This document shows, one piece after another, positions 1 to 6,288 of a DNA stretch of 6,288 nucleotides. Source of the DNA: a bacterium (GTDB taxonomy: Bacteria > Actinomycetota > Acidimicrobiia > Spongiisociales > UBA11373); contig JABMPV010000151.1 in the NCBI GenBank assembly GCA_013202595.1, forward strand, positions 1-6,288, read 5' to 3'. The notes beneath the pieces are model-generated. The model was given only the letters and a program-made list of their open reading frames with translations, did no database searches and had not been told where the DNA came from. How positions within the stretch are numbered: position 1 is the stretch's first letter; each line of letters starts with the position of its first letter. The position numbers were made by a program, and so were the translations under genes.

Positions 1-1473
1 GCCCTGGTTGACCAGTGACGTGGAGATCTCGATGGTCTCGCCGGCTTCAGGCATGCCGTCGCCGTCGCCCGTGCTGTCACCTTCGGAGTCGTCGTCGACG
101 TTCACCCTGGCCAGCGCCACAGGCCCGCCTTCGGGAAGGAGGTTGAGACCCGGCCCGGAGCAGGGGAGAGAGTCCGGGGGCGGCGCTCCCAGGTTGATGA
201 TCTGCTGGCTGCGGAGGCCGAGCCGAACCCGGAGGTCGCTGGTGGGGAAGGTGAGCGGCCCGCCGCTGCCATGGAAGGTGACGCTGAGCGCGGCACCGGT
301 GGTCGAGCACGTGGCGACCTCCATGCCGGTCACGGTCGACATCCCCGGAAGGCGGGATGCGATGTTGGATGCCGTCAACGTCCGCTCCCACCGGGCGCTG
401 TGATTGCCGACAGATGGCATCTGGCTCCAGTGGTCGTCGACGCTGCGCAGATAGGGCACGTAGGCGCCGAAGCCATGCTCGGACGACTCGGTCCATCCGA
501 ACGTCGAAGACGAGTAGAAGGCTTCGATGGGCATCTGGACGCCGTCGATGATGTCGCCGGGGTAGACGATCACTCTGCCGTCTGTGGTCTCGACGGCTTC
601 GATCCACTCGCTGGTTCCGTGACCCCATCCGACGTAGTACTGATCGACAGTGGAGTTTAACAGGGTGCAATGGCACCACGGGCGCTCTTCGGCAGCGCCG
701 CGTCCCACGGCACGCCTGACCGCGTACGACCGGGCTGCCGCGGCCTGCGCCTGGAGTGCTGCCATTCCGCCGGTGGAGCCCCATGCATACGGGCTCTCCG
801 AGATGCCGAGGACGTAGTCCTCGAGACCGACCTCGACCGACACGTTGAAGGCCTGGGTGTTGTTGTCGTGACGGATGCGCATCCCGCCGCGGGCGTACAT
901 GCACGGTTGGTAGACGGTGCCTCCCGGGGCGTTCCAGTTCGGCTGGGTGCAGGATGCGATCTCGAGTGCGGCAGTGGGATCTCCCGAGAATCCGTCCCAA
1001 TCCGCATCGATCTGGCATGTGCCCTCGATGGTCGTCTCGCCCGAGGTGATGCGGCATGTGCCGTCACCGATGTGACGGATGGTCACCTTGTCGCCGACTT
1101 CGGCAACGAGTTCCGAGTCGCCCTGGCGGAAGGTGACCCCGGCCTGTTCGTCAACGGCGCCGGTGGAGCGCACGACGAACGTGATCGCCGTCTGTTCCTG
1201 GCGCAGTCCGACGAAGAGGTTGGACTCGAGGAGCACGGGTTCGATGTCGGCGATCACCGTGTCGGTGAAGTAGTGACCGGTGATCTCTTCCCATGAGTAG
1301 CCGTCGAGTGCCATGCCGTACGCACCGAACTGGCTCATGCCGACGGAGTGGCCGAAGCCACCTCCAACAAAGGTGTACGAGGTCTCCGCCGCCAGTGCCT
1401 CTGCCGGGGAGAAGGGGAGGAGTGCACCGACGAGTGCAACGACGACGAGCATGCTCTGCAGGCGCCGGCGCAT
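1..1473 (-). CDS. Secreted SpoIID/LytB-domain protein (C-terminus beyond window)
   Basis: Probable extracellular peptidoglycan-active protein of the SpoIID/LytB family, whose members are lytic transglycosylases (SpoIID) or enhancers of amidases (LytB). I read 491 residues with no stop before the left edge. Residues 1-28 form a signal peptide: Arg at 2-4, a hydrophobic core and a likely cut after ALA. Residues 37-73 carry a GHSVGMSQFGAYG motif followed by HYFTDT. A segment of about 130 residues with several Cys follows. The SpoIID domain proper spans about 205-425: VSVEVGLEDYVLGISESP, then ALQAQAAAARSYAV, a CHC motif at 267-269 and LRVRLGLRS near 414-422. E226 is the best match to the SpoIID catalytic Glu. 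After 450 comes an acidic Asp/Gly stretch and PEAGETIEI, resembling Ig-like add-on domains. I chose the ATG at 1473 because the signal peptide starts there. An in-frame ATG at 1515 would add 14 residues that do not look like part of a signal peptide. The domain call is firm; activity and partner are inferred. Confidence 0.88.
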   Translation of the reverse strand, partial: MRRRLQSMLVVVALVGALLPFSPAEALAAETSYTFVGGGFGHSVGMSQFGAYGMALDGYSWEEITGHYFTDTVIADIEPVLLESNLFVGLRQEQTAITFVVRSTGAVDEQAGVTFRQGDSELVAEVGDKVTIRHIGDGTCRITSGETTIEGTCQIDADWDGFSGDPTAALEIASCTQPNWNAPGGTVYQPCMYARGGMRIRHDNNTQAFNVSVEVGLEDYVLGISESPYAWGSTGGMAALQAQAAAARSYAVRRAVGRGAAEERPWCHCTLLNSTVDQYYVGWGHGTSEWIEAVETTDGRVIVYPGDIIDGVQMPIEAFYSSSTFGWTESSEHGFGAYVPYLRSVDDHWSQMPSVGNHSARWERTLTASNIASRLPGMSTVTGMEVATCSTTGAALSVTFHGSGGPLTFPTSDLRVRLGLRSQQIINLGAPPPDSLPCSGPGLNLLPEGGPVALARVNVDDDSEGDSTGDGDGMPEAGETIEISTSLVNQG

Positions 1474-1603
1474 GGGGGAGATACCCTCTGAATGCACTGA
1501 GTAGTCGTTCCGCATACGTAGAGCATCGGTCACCCTGAGTGGTCATTGAGTACTTTCTGCAGTAACTAAGAATGCGATCTGTGGTACGCCGGGGCGGCGG
1601 CCT
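1474..1603 (-). other. Spacer between sirtuin and SpoIID-like genes, probable promoter site
   Basis: This 130-nt gap separates two leftward genes. Its middle, about 1541-1580, is clearly richer in A+T than the surrounding DNA, which is what a promoter for the SpoIID-like gene would look like. I could not pick a convincing -35/-10 pair. Just after the sirtuin stop there is only a 4-bp GC stem (1588-1591 with 1595-1598), too small to call a terminator. An AGAGGG sequence lies about 10 nt before the ATG at 1473 and could serve as a ribosome-binding site with long spacing. Confidence 0.3.
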
Positions 1604-2353
1604 TCAGCCCAGAGCAGCGATCAGAGCCGGCAGGGCGGTGCCCGCTGCGGCCTCGAGGCGCACCGAGGCCAATTCGTCCATCTCGGTCGGCCCAACGTTC
1701 ACGATCACCAGTGGCGCACCCGAGCGCATCGCCTGAAGGGGGACATGGGCGGCCGGGAAGACCGACAGGGTCGAGCCGACTGCGATGATGGCGTCGGCCT
1801 CCGTCGCCATCTCGAAGGCGCGCTCGGTTGCACGATCGGGGAGGAGTTCCCCGAAGAACACGACATCCGCTTTGAGGATCCCACCGCATGCAGGGCAATC
1901 GGGATCCTCCTCACCCGCAATGACCCTGGCCAGAACCGGCCCGGTGGGGGTCCGATCCCGGCATCCCGTGCAGATCGTCATGTGGGCGTTGCCGTGTAAC
2001 TCCACGACGGAATCGTCGGGCAGTCCCGCCTTCTGGTGGAGTCCATCGATGTTCTGGGTGACGCACCCCACCATCCGGCCGGTCTGCCAGAGATCGGTTA
2101 TGGCGCGGTGACCGTCGTTGGGGTCGGCCCAGATCGCGCCGGTCTCGGTTCGCATCTTCCACGAGCGGCGCCGGGTCTCGACACTCGACATGTAGCGATC
2201 GATCGTGAAGTCGGCAGGATCCACCTTGGTCCAGACTCCGCCCGGTCCTCTGAAGTCGGGGATGCCCGACTCGGTGGAGATGCCTGCGCCGGTGAAGACG
2301 AGGATGCGACGCTTCAGGTGGAGGAGATCTGCAATAGCGGCGATGGTGCCCAC
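1604..2353 (-). CDS. cobB: Sir2-family NAD-dependent protein deacylase (sirtuin)
   Basis: A complete 249-residue protein, the normal size for bacterial CobB-type sirtuins, which remove acyl groups from lysine using NAD+ and release nicotinamide and O-acyl-ADP-ribose. Visible motifs in order: GAGISTESGIPDFRG (22-36, NAD binding), TQNIDGLH (99-106), VELHG with catalytic H120, a zinc site of C128-x2-C131 and C153-x2-C156, GSTLSVFPAA (193-202) and VNVGPTEMD (219-226). There is no signal peptide, so it is cytoplasmic. In bacteria such enzymes commonly reactivate acetylated acyl-CoA synthetases; the substrate here is not shown by the sequence. The start is a GTG at 2353, the first ATG/GTG/TTG in this frame after the stop at 2513-2515; the Shine-Dalgarno is weak (GGA very close to the start). 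At the position I align with the Tyr-x-x-Arg of desuccinylating sirtuins there is W65-x-x-R68. The 209-nt upstream gap looks structured. The gene symbol is family-level. Confidence 0.95.
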   Translation of the reverse strand: MGTIAAIADLLHLKRRILVFTGAGISTESGIPDFRGPGGVWTKVDPADFTIDRYMSSVETRRRSWKMRTETGAIWADPNDGHRAITDLWQTGRMVGCVTQNIDGLHQKAGLPDDSVVELHGNAHMTICTGCRDRTPTGPVLARVIAGEEDPDCPACGGILKADVVFFGELLPDRATERAFEMATEADAIIAVGSTLSVFPAAHVPLQAMRSGAPLVIVNVGPTEMDELASVRLEAAAGTALPALIAALG

Positions 2354-2390
2354 GATCCGAATGGTACGCCTGTTGTGCGGTCCCCGAACC

Positions 2391-2408
2391 GCCGGCCTCG
2401 CGGCCGGC
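2391..2408 (-). other. GC hairpin with GNRA-type tetraloop
   Basis: On the minus strand this reads GCCGGCC-GCGA-GGCCGGC: a perfect 7-bp all-G/C stem closing a GCGA loop, which fits the stable GNRA tetraloop class in RNA. One mismatch outward, 2389 and 2410 can also pair. It ends 38 nt before the sirtuin GTG. It could be part of a leader of the sirtuin mRNA, or a T-run-less terminator for the upstream 145-residue gene. High local GC makes short stems common, but the perfect stem with a tetraloop in the sense of transcription makes chance less likely. Function is inference. Confidence 0.4.
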
Positions 2409-2422
2409 CGTAGGGAGGCGAC

Positions 2423-2473
2423 GGGTGCCGGTGAGGGTTGTTCCTGGTCCGTCTCGATGCGGACGGCACCCTC
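2423..2473 (-). promoter_or_regulatory. Possible alternative-fold leader element
   Basis: On the minus strand, GGGTGCC (2471-2465) pairs with GGCACCC (2429-2423). Directly stacked inside, GTCCG (2464-2460) pairs with CGGAC (2451-2447) around an 8-nt loop. Together they make 12 contiguous paired bases on the 5' side, with a 17-nt bulge (2446-2430) on the 3' side. That bulge contains ACCCTC (2438-2433), which could instead pair with GAGGGT (2473-2468). The two pairings exclude each other because they share GGGT. Such switching is typical of regulatory leaders, but no known riboswitch class is recognised and chance pairing in GC-rich DNA remains possible. Confidence 0.25.
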
Positions 2474-2562
2474 GTCGTGGAGCAGGGGGGCCGTCGACTG
2501 CGGCCATCCCGATTAGGCCGAGGACCACCTGGTGGCGCTTCAGGGCTGTGGCGCCGGGACGC

Positions 2563-3000
2563 TCATCGAGCAGTAGACGGTGGGGTGGCGATTCGCCGGT
2601 ACTCGGCTTTGAGTGAGGGGTGGAGGCGGCGCTGGTTGTCGGGGCTGAGCAGTGGGATGCGGTCGGGGACGAGGATCTGGTCGCCGTCGCGGCGGACCAG
2701 GCGTTCGCACAGGAGCAGTGGGAGGCCGATCGGGCGGCGGATGCTACGTCCGGTGCGGGCTGCGGCGATGAGCCTGAGGAGGTCTGCGATTGCTGCGGGC
2801 CCGGCGAGGGCGATCCAGAACCTTCTGACGGAGGGGTGGTCCGGGGCGAAGCCCTCGCCGGGCACGAGCTTCGGCGAGATCCAGGGGCGGGGGAGTGTGG
2901 TGACACGGGATGACCGCACGATGTCCGGGGCTGGCGCGGCGTCCACGGACTCGGGAGGACGATCGAGTCTGTGGAGGTTCCCGGACATCGCTGCGGTCAT
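2563..3000 (-). CDS. Unrecognised arginine-rich 145-residue protein
   Basis: I do not recognise the family. The frame looks genuinely coding: third positions are mostly G or C and the amino-acid composition is balanced. Residues 1-35 are Pro/Ala-rich and probably disordered. Then comes RPWISPKLVPGEG (38-50), a Trp-containing hydrophobic helix-like stretch (61-81), SIRRPIGLPLLLCERLVRR (86-104) and a tail with IPLLSPDNQRRLHPSL (115-130) followed by KAEYRRI. It has 21 Arg but only 2 Lys, and a net positive charge. There is no signal peptide and no convincing membrane span, so it is probably cytoplasmic and might bind nucleic acid or an acidic partner (speculation). I chose ATG 3000 over the upstream GTG at 3036, whose 12 extra codons are AT-rich and coincide with a promoter-like sequence. 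No Shine-Dalgarno precedes ATG 3000, which suggests a leaderless mRNA. It lies between the PBP and sirtuin genes on the same strand. Confidence 0.7.
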   Translation of the reverse strand: MTAAMSGNLHRLDRPPESVDAAPAPDIVRSSRVTTLPRPWISPKLVPGEGFAPDHPSVRRFWIALAGPAAIADLLRLIAAARTGRSIRRPIGLPLLLCERLVRRDGDQILVPDRIPLLSPDNQRRLHPSLKAEYRRIATPPSTAR

Positions 3001-3036
3001 GGGTATGTAATACCAAATAACAGCAACTACGTGCAA
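3001..3036 (-). promoter_or_regulatory. Candidate leaderless promoter of the 145-residue gene
   Basis: On the minus strand there is TTGCAC (3036-3031), an 18-nt spacer and TATTAC (3012-3007), followed by 6 nt and then the ATG at 3000. The -10-like box matches 4 of 6 bases of TATAAT and the -35-like box keeps the TTG. The distance would place the transcription start at or next to the ATG, as in the leaderless mRNAs common in Actinomycetota. The stretch is notably AT-rich for this window. The assignment is by eye. Confidence 0.35.
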
Positions 3037-3050
3037 TAGGCGCGTGTGAA

Positions 3051-3087
3051 AGCGCGAAAGAAAGCGCTGTGGGCTCCGGGCCCCGGA
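3051..3087 (-). terminator. Possible weak terminator after PBP gene
   Basis: Two small inverted repeats follow the PBP stop codon (3088-3090). The first is TCCGG-GGC-CCGGA (3087-3075 on the minus strand), starting directly after the stop. The second is AGCGC, an 8-nt pyrimidine loop (TTTCTTTC), then GCGCT (3068-3051), followed by TTC. There is no real T-run, so strength as an intrinsic terminator is doubtful. Confidence 0.28.
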
Positions 3088-5571
3088 TCAGCCGGTGAAC
3101 CCGTCGGGGTCGTACCGGGTGATCCGGACGACGACGGTCGTGCTTGCTCTGATCGCAGATCCCGGCTCGGGGAACTGGGCCCTCACCTGGTTGGCGTTTT
3201 CCCGGTTGATGACGGCCCGTTCGCGGAAGATCCAGTTGAAAGCGATGCCGGAGCTATTGCGCAATTGGGTGAGCCTCTGGTTCACCTCGGCGCGTGACAG
3301 GCCGGTGAGATCGGGAATGATGGTCGACGGCGACTTCCCGTTGGAGACCTCGAGCGTCACGGTCTCGCCCTGGCGCTCGCGCGTGCCCGCGTCGGGATCC
3401 TGGGCCACGACGGTGTCCTCGTCCTCGTCCGAGTTGACGTACTCGACCTCGACCTCGAATCCCGCCTCGAACAGGTCTTCCTCTGCATCCTCGAGATCCA
3501 TGCCGAGCACGTCGGGCACCTCTTCACGCGGTGTCTGGTAGTAGACGCTGGTGCCCTCGGGGTCGGGTGGGAAGTCCTGCACCGGGAGGTCCTCGACGAC
3601 GACCTCCATGAACTGACGCCAGATGGGAGCAGCAACGCTTCCGCCGAACGCCCTCGCGAAATAGACGCCGTTGATGGTGATGTTGCGCATCTCCACCTGG
3701 CTGTCGGGGAACCCCACCCACACCGAGGTGGTGTACTGGGGCAGGTAGCCGACGAACCAGACGTCGGTGTAGTTCTGATGGGTGCCGGTCTTCCCGCCCA
3801 TGGGCCGCTGCAGGTATGCGGCGCCACCCGTCCCCCGGGTGACTGCCTGCTGCATCGTGTTGACCACGGCGGCGGCGAGAGCGCTGTCGAGGACCGGGGT
3901 CCTGTTGACCCTGTGCTGGTAGATGATGTTGCCGTCGGAGTCCTCGATCCGATCGATGAGGTAGTTCTCCACCTTGTCGCCGTAGTTGGCGATCGTGGAG
4001 TAGGCGGCGGCCATCTCGAGGGGGCTCACAGCAGATGCGCCGAGCACGATCGCAGGGGAGTTCTCGTTGAGCGGCGACTTGACGCCCATCCGGTGGGCGA
4101 CGTCGGCGATCTTGGGGGCGCCGACCTCGACGGCCAACTGGCAGAAGACCGTGTTGGTCGAAGCGACGAGCGCGTCTTCCAGGCTGCGGATACCGGGTTC
4201 GTTGGTGCCGGCGTTGTTGCACACCCACGGTGGAGCACCCTGGATGCCGATGTCGAGGGTCTGCGGGGTCGTCATGTCCCAGAAGGAATTGAGCGTGATC
4301 CCCTCTTCGAGCGCTGCTATCAGGCCAAAGGGCTTGAAAGACGATCCGGGGTTCCTCCGCCCCTTGGTGGCCAAGTCGTAGAGGCGTTGACCGGCCTCGA
4401 TGTCGTCCCCGAACTCGAGTCCCGAGGCCATGACCACGGTGGCTCCGGTGCGGTTGTCGACCATGGCGATGGCGCCGGTCGGGCCGGCATCTCCCGGTGG
4501 GAACCACTGCTGGAGCACTGCCTGGGCCTGGAGTTGGAGTTCGTAGTTGACGGTGGTGACGATGCGCAGTCCGCCGCCGCCCTCGCATTCGGTGTCCTCG
4601 GCGGGGCACCCGAACAGCGCCCGCTTGCGCTGGAGGAAGGTCGAGCCGAGGCCGTAGGTGGCGTCGTTGAGGACGGTCTCCTTGGCTGCGATCAGCACCT
4701 GGGGGGCGAGTTCCTGGAACTCCTGCGACGGCACGGTTGTGATCGGCTCGTCCTTGGCCAGTTCGCCTTCCTCAGGCGTTATGTACCCGTTCTCGACCAT
4801 CTGGTCGATCACGCTGTCCCGGGCCCTTGTGGGGATCTCGCTGTCTCTCCGCAGGTCGTAGAGCCTGGGGTTCCTGATCGGCACCGGGATGGCGGCTGCC
4901 TCCGCGATGGTCAACTGGTCGAGGTCTTTGCCGAAGTACTCCTGGGCGGCAGCCTTGACCCCGTACGCGTTGTTTCCGAAGTAGATCGAGTTCAGATAGA
5001 ACTCGAGGATCTGCTCTTTGGTGTAGCGGCGTTCCATCTCGATGGCGATCGTGGCCTCGGAGACCTTGCGCCGCAGCGTGAGTTCGGTGCCCACGAAGTT
5101 CTGCTTGACAACCTGCTGGGTGATGGTCGAGCCACCCTGCGTCGGACCGCCACCGATGTCGTTGATCAGAGCACGGGCGACGGCCTGGTAGTCGATGCCG
5201 CCATGCTGCATGTACTCGGCGTCTTCGGCCGACAGGACCGATGCGATGATGAGGTTGGGCATGTCGTCGAGCGCGATCGGCTGGCTGTTGCGCTCGGTCA
5301 ACTCGCCGAGGAGCACCTCGTCGGCCGTGTACACACGGGAGAGGCGCGAGATGTCGGGTAGGTCGAGGATCATGCTCTCGACGTCGGGGATCCACTCGTC
5401 CTGGATGTCGTCGATCGTTCCCCATGCCGAATTGGTCCCGAGGAAGGCCATGAGACCGACCCAGGCCGAAGCGATGATCACCACGGCGGCGAGCACGGCG
5501 AGCGCGACGAACCGGCGACCCTTGCGCTCGAGTCGCTCTGCTTCATGGATGGTGATGTCGGTGCCGCTCAC
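3088..5571 (-). CDS. Class A penicillin-binding protein with two PASTA domains
   Basis: A bifunctional peptidoglycan synthase of 827 residues: it polymerises lipid II into glycan strands and cross-links the stem peptides outside the membrane. It has a cytoplasmic tail (1-20) and one membrane anchor (21-44). The GT51 domain spans about 85-275, with E116 in SAEDAEY, GGSTITQQVVKQN (146-158), RRKVSE with E172, and KEQILEFYLNSIYFG (185-199). The transpeptidase spans about 335-660, with S410-SFK413 (nucleophile S410), STN 471-473 and KTGT 594-597. PASTA 1 is about 683-745 and PASTA 2 about 748-819; such domains are found in PBPs and Ser/Thr kinases that sense or bind cell wall. The start is a GTG at 5571 with a good AGGAAA site 5 nt upstream. 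Architecture and size resemble actinobacterial PonA-type enzymes. PASTA 1 is strongly acidic while PASTA 2 is basic. It is transcribed divergently from the mutase gene. Confidence 0.96.
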   Translation of the reverse strand: MSGTDITIHEAERLERKGRRFVALAVLAAVVIIASAWVGLMAFLGTNSAWGTIDDIQDEWIPDVESMILDLPDISRLSRVYTADEVLLGELTERNSQPIALDDMPNLIIASVLSAEDAEYMQHGGIDYQAVARALINDIGGGPTQGGSTITQQVVKQNFVGTELTLRRKVSEATIAIEMERRYTKEQILEFYLNSIYFGNNAYGVKAAAQEYFGKDLDQLTIAEAAAIPVPIRNPRLYDLRRDSEIPTRARDSVIDQMVENGYITPEEGELAKDEPITTVPSQEFQELAPQVLIAAKETVLNDATYGLGSTFLQRKRALFGCPAEDTECEGGGGLRIVTTVNYELQLQAQAVLQQWFPPGDAGPTGAIAMVDNRTGATVVMASGLEFGDDIEAGQRLYDLATKGRRNPGSSFKPFGLIAALEEGITLNSFWDMTTPQTLDIGIQGAPPWVCNNAGTNEPGIRSLEDALVASTNTVFCQLAVEVGAPKIADVAHRMGVKSPLNENSPAIVLGASAVSPLEMAAAYSTIANYGDKVENYLIDRIEDSDGNIIYQHRVNRTPVLDSALAAAVVNTMQQAVTRGTGGAAYLQRPMGGKTGTHQNYTDVWFVGYLPQYTTSVWVGFPDSQVEMRNITINGVYFARAFGGSVAAPIWRQFMEVVVEDLPVQDFPPDPEGTSVYYQTPREEVPDVLGMDLEDAEEDLFEAGFEVEVEYVNSDEDEDTVVAQDPDAGTRERQGETVTLEVSNGKSPSTIIPDLTGLSRAEVNQRLTQLRNSSGIAFNWIFRERAVINRENANQVRAQFPEPGSAIRASTTVVVRITRYDPDGFTG

Positions 5572-5651
5572 GCTTTTCCTGTTGCAAGTACGACGTCACT
5601 ACGGGTCCGAAGGTTCCCGGTAGCATCCAATCAGCCACTGTACCGAGGGCC
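5572..5651. promoter_or_regulatory. Divergent promoter region between PBP and mutase genes
   Basis: These 80 nt must hold the start signals for both the leftward PBP gene and the rightward mutase gene. On the minus strand AGGAAA precedes the PBP GTG. On the plus strand GAGGG sits only 2 nt before the mutase ATG at 5652, an unusually short spacing. A plus-strand TAGCAT (5621-5626) fits the TANNNT -10 pattern and would give a 5' leader of about 20 nt, but no good -35 precedes it. No clear PBP promoter could be picked. Confidence 0.4.
5599..5623. repeat. Imperfect inverted repeat, possible operator
   Basis: CTACGGG (5599-5605) and CCCGGTAG (5616-5623) are inverted copies apart from one extra base, separated by 10 nt. 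They lie midway between the two divergent genes, and the right arm overlaps the TAGCAT -10 candidate of the mutase gene. The placement suits an operator; no regulator is known from the window. Confidence 0.3.

Positions 5652-6288
<637 letters not shown>

Larger units (their letters stand above)
2354..2562 (-). other. Structured 209-nt spacer upstream of sirtuin
   Basis: No gene is supported here. The sirtuin frame stays open back to a stop at 2513-2515 but offers no ATG, GTG or TTG, and the other frames show no protein-like content. The interest lies in base-pairing potential of a leftward transcript: a 7-bp hairpin at 2391-2408, and a longer composite fold at 2423-2471 (each listed separately). 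Weaker inverted repeats are GGCGC/GCGCC (2534-2538 with 2551-2555) and CCACC-T-GGTGG (2525-2535). None is followed by a T-run, so a classic intrinsic terminator for the upstream small gene is not seen. Confidence 0.4.

Noticed and set aside
77..1057. 326-codon open frame on the minus strand
   Set aside because: It is a frame-shifted reading of the SpoIID-like gene; its translation is dominated by Arg, His and Pro, whereas the SpoIID frame shows family motifs throughout.
1474..1515. Upstream ATG at 1515 as the start of the SpoIID-like protein
   Set aside because: It would put 14 mostly polar residues (MRNDYSVHSEGISP) before a textbook signal peptide that starts at 1473. It is not excluded, only less likely.
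2513..2562. Intrinsic terminator after the small gene
   Set aside because: Inverted repeats at 2525-2535 and 2534-2555 are short and no T-run follows on the minus strand.
1911..2906. 331-codon open frame on the minus strand spanning the sirtuin, the spacer and the small gene
   Set aside because: It is out of frame with the sirtuin, which it overlaps by several hundred bases, and its product is low-complexity Ser/Arg/Pro with no motif.
2438..3010. 190-codon open frame on the plus strand opposite the small gene
   Set aside because: Its product is Arg/Ser/Gly-rich with shadow-like composition, and the minus-strand frame has better codon usage and balanced composition. Only one of the two is likely real and I prefer the minus one.
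3415..3434. GTCCTC-type tandem repeat
   Set aside because: It is the coding sequence for the acidic run in PASTA 1 (Asp/Glu codons on the minus strand), not an independent repeat element.
3778..5361. 527-codon open frame on the plus strand
   Set aside because: It lies wholly antisense to the PBP gene, whose GT51 and transpeptidase motifs are unmistakable. The long opening is a by-product of high GC, and its translation (Val, Gly, Asp, His rich) has no recognisable motif.

Overview
The window is high-GC DNA with strong G/C preference at third codon positions, GTG starts and actinobacterial-type cell-wall proteins (a bifunctional PBP with C-terminal PASTA domains, and a SpoIID/LytB protein with its GHxVGMSQ motif at the N-terminus). 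This points to a member of the Actinomycetota. The style recalls Acidimicrobiia, but the lineage is inference; no rRNA or other marker is present.

Layout, left to right. 1-1473 (minus): 491 residues of a secreted SpoIID/LytB-domain protein whose C-terminus lies beyond the left edge. 1474-1603: short spacer. 1604-2353 (minus): complete Sir2-family NAD-dependent protein deacylase. 2354-2562: 209-nt spacer with strong potential RNA structure on the transcribed strand, including a 7-bp GC stem closed by a GNRA-type GCGA loop. 2563-3000 (minus): arginine-rich 145-residue protein that I do not recognise, with a possible leaderless promoter. 3001-3087: compact spacer with small hairpins. 3088-5571 (minus): complete 827-residue class A penicillin-binding protein (membrane anchor, GT51 glycosyltransferase, transpeptidase, two PASTA domains). 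5572-5651: divergent promoter region with an imperfect inverted repeat. 5652-6288 (plus): first 212 residues of a methylmalonyl-CoA mutase large subunit, cut by the right edge.

Four genes run leftward and one rightward. The PBP and the SpoIID-like protein both act on peptidoglycan outside the membrane: one builds and cross-links it, the other belongs to a family of lytic enzymes and amidase enhancers. The sirtuin between them is cytoplasmic and NAD-dependent. The mutase links propionyl-CoA-derived methylmalonyl-CoA to succinyl-CoA. Spacers of 87-209 nt between the leftward genes suggest several transcription units rather than one tight operon.

I see no tRNA, rRNA, CRISPR array, insertion sequence, prophage gene or attachment site. 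This looks like ordinary chromosomal core DNA and I found no clear new multi-gene system. The points most worth following are the unrecognised small protein, the structured leader before the sirtuin, the Trp at the acyl-specificity position of the sirtuin, and the rearranged domain order of the SpoIID-like protein.
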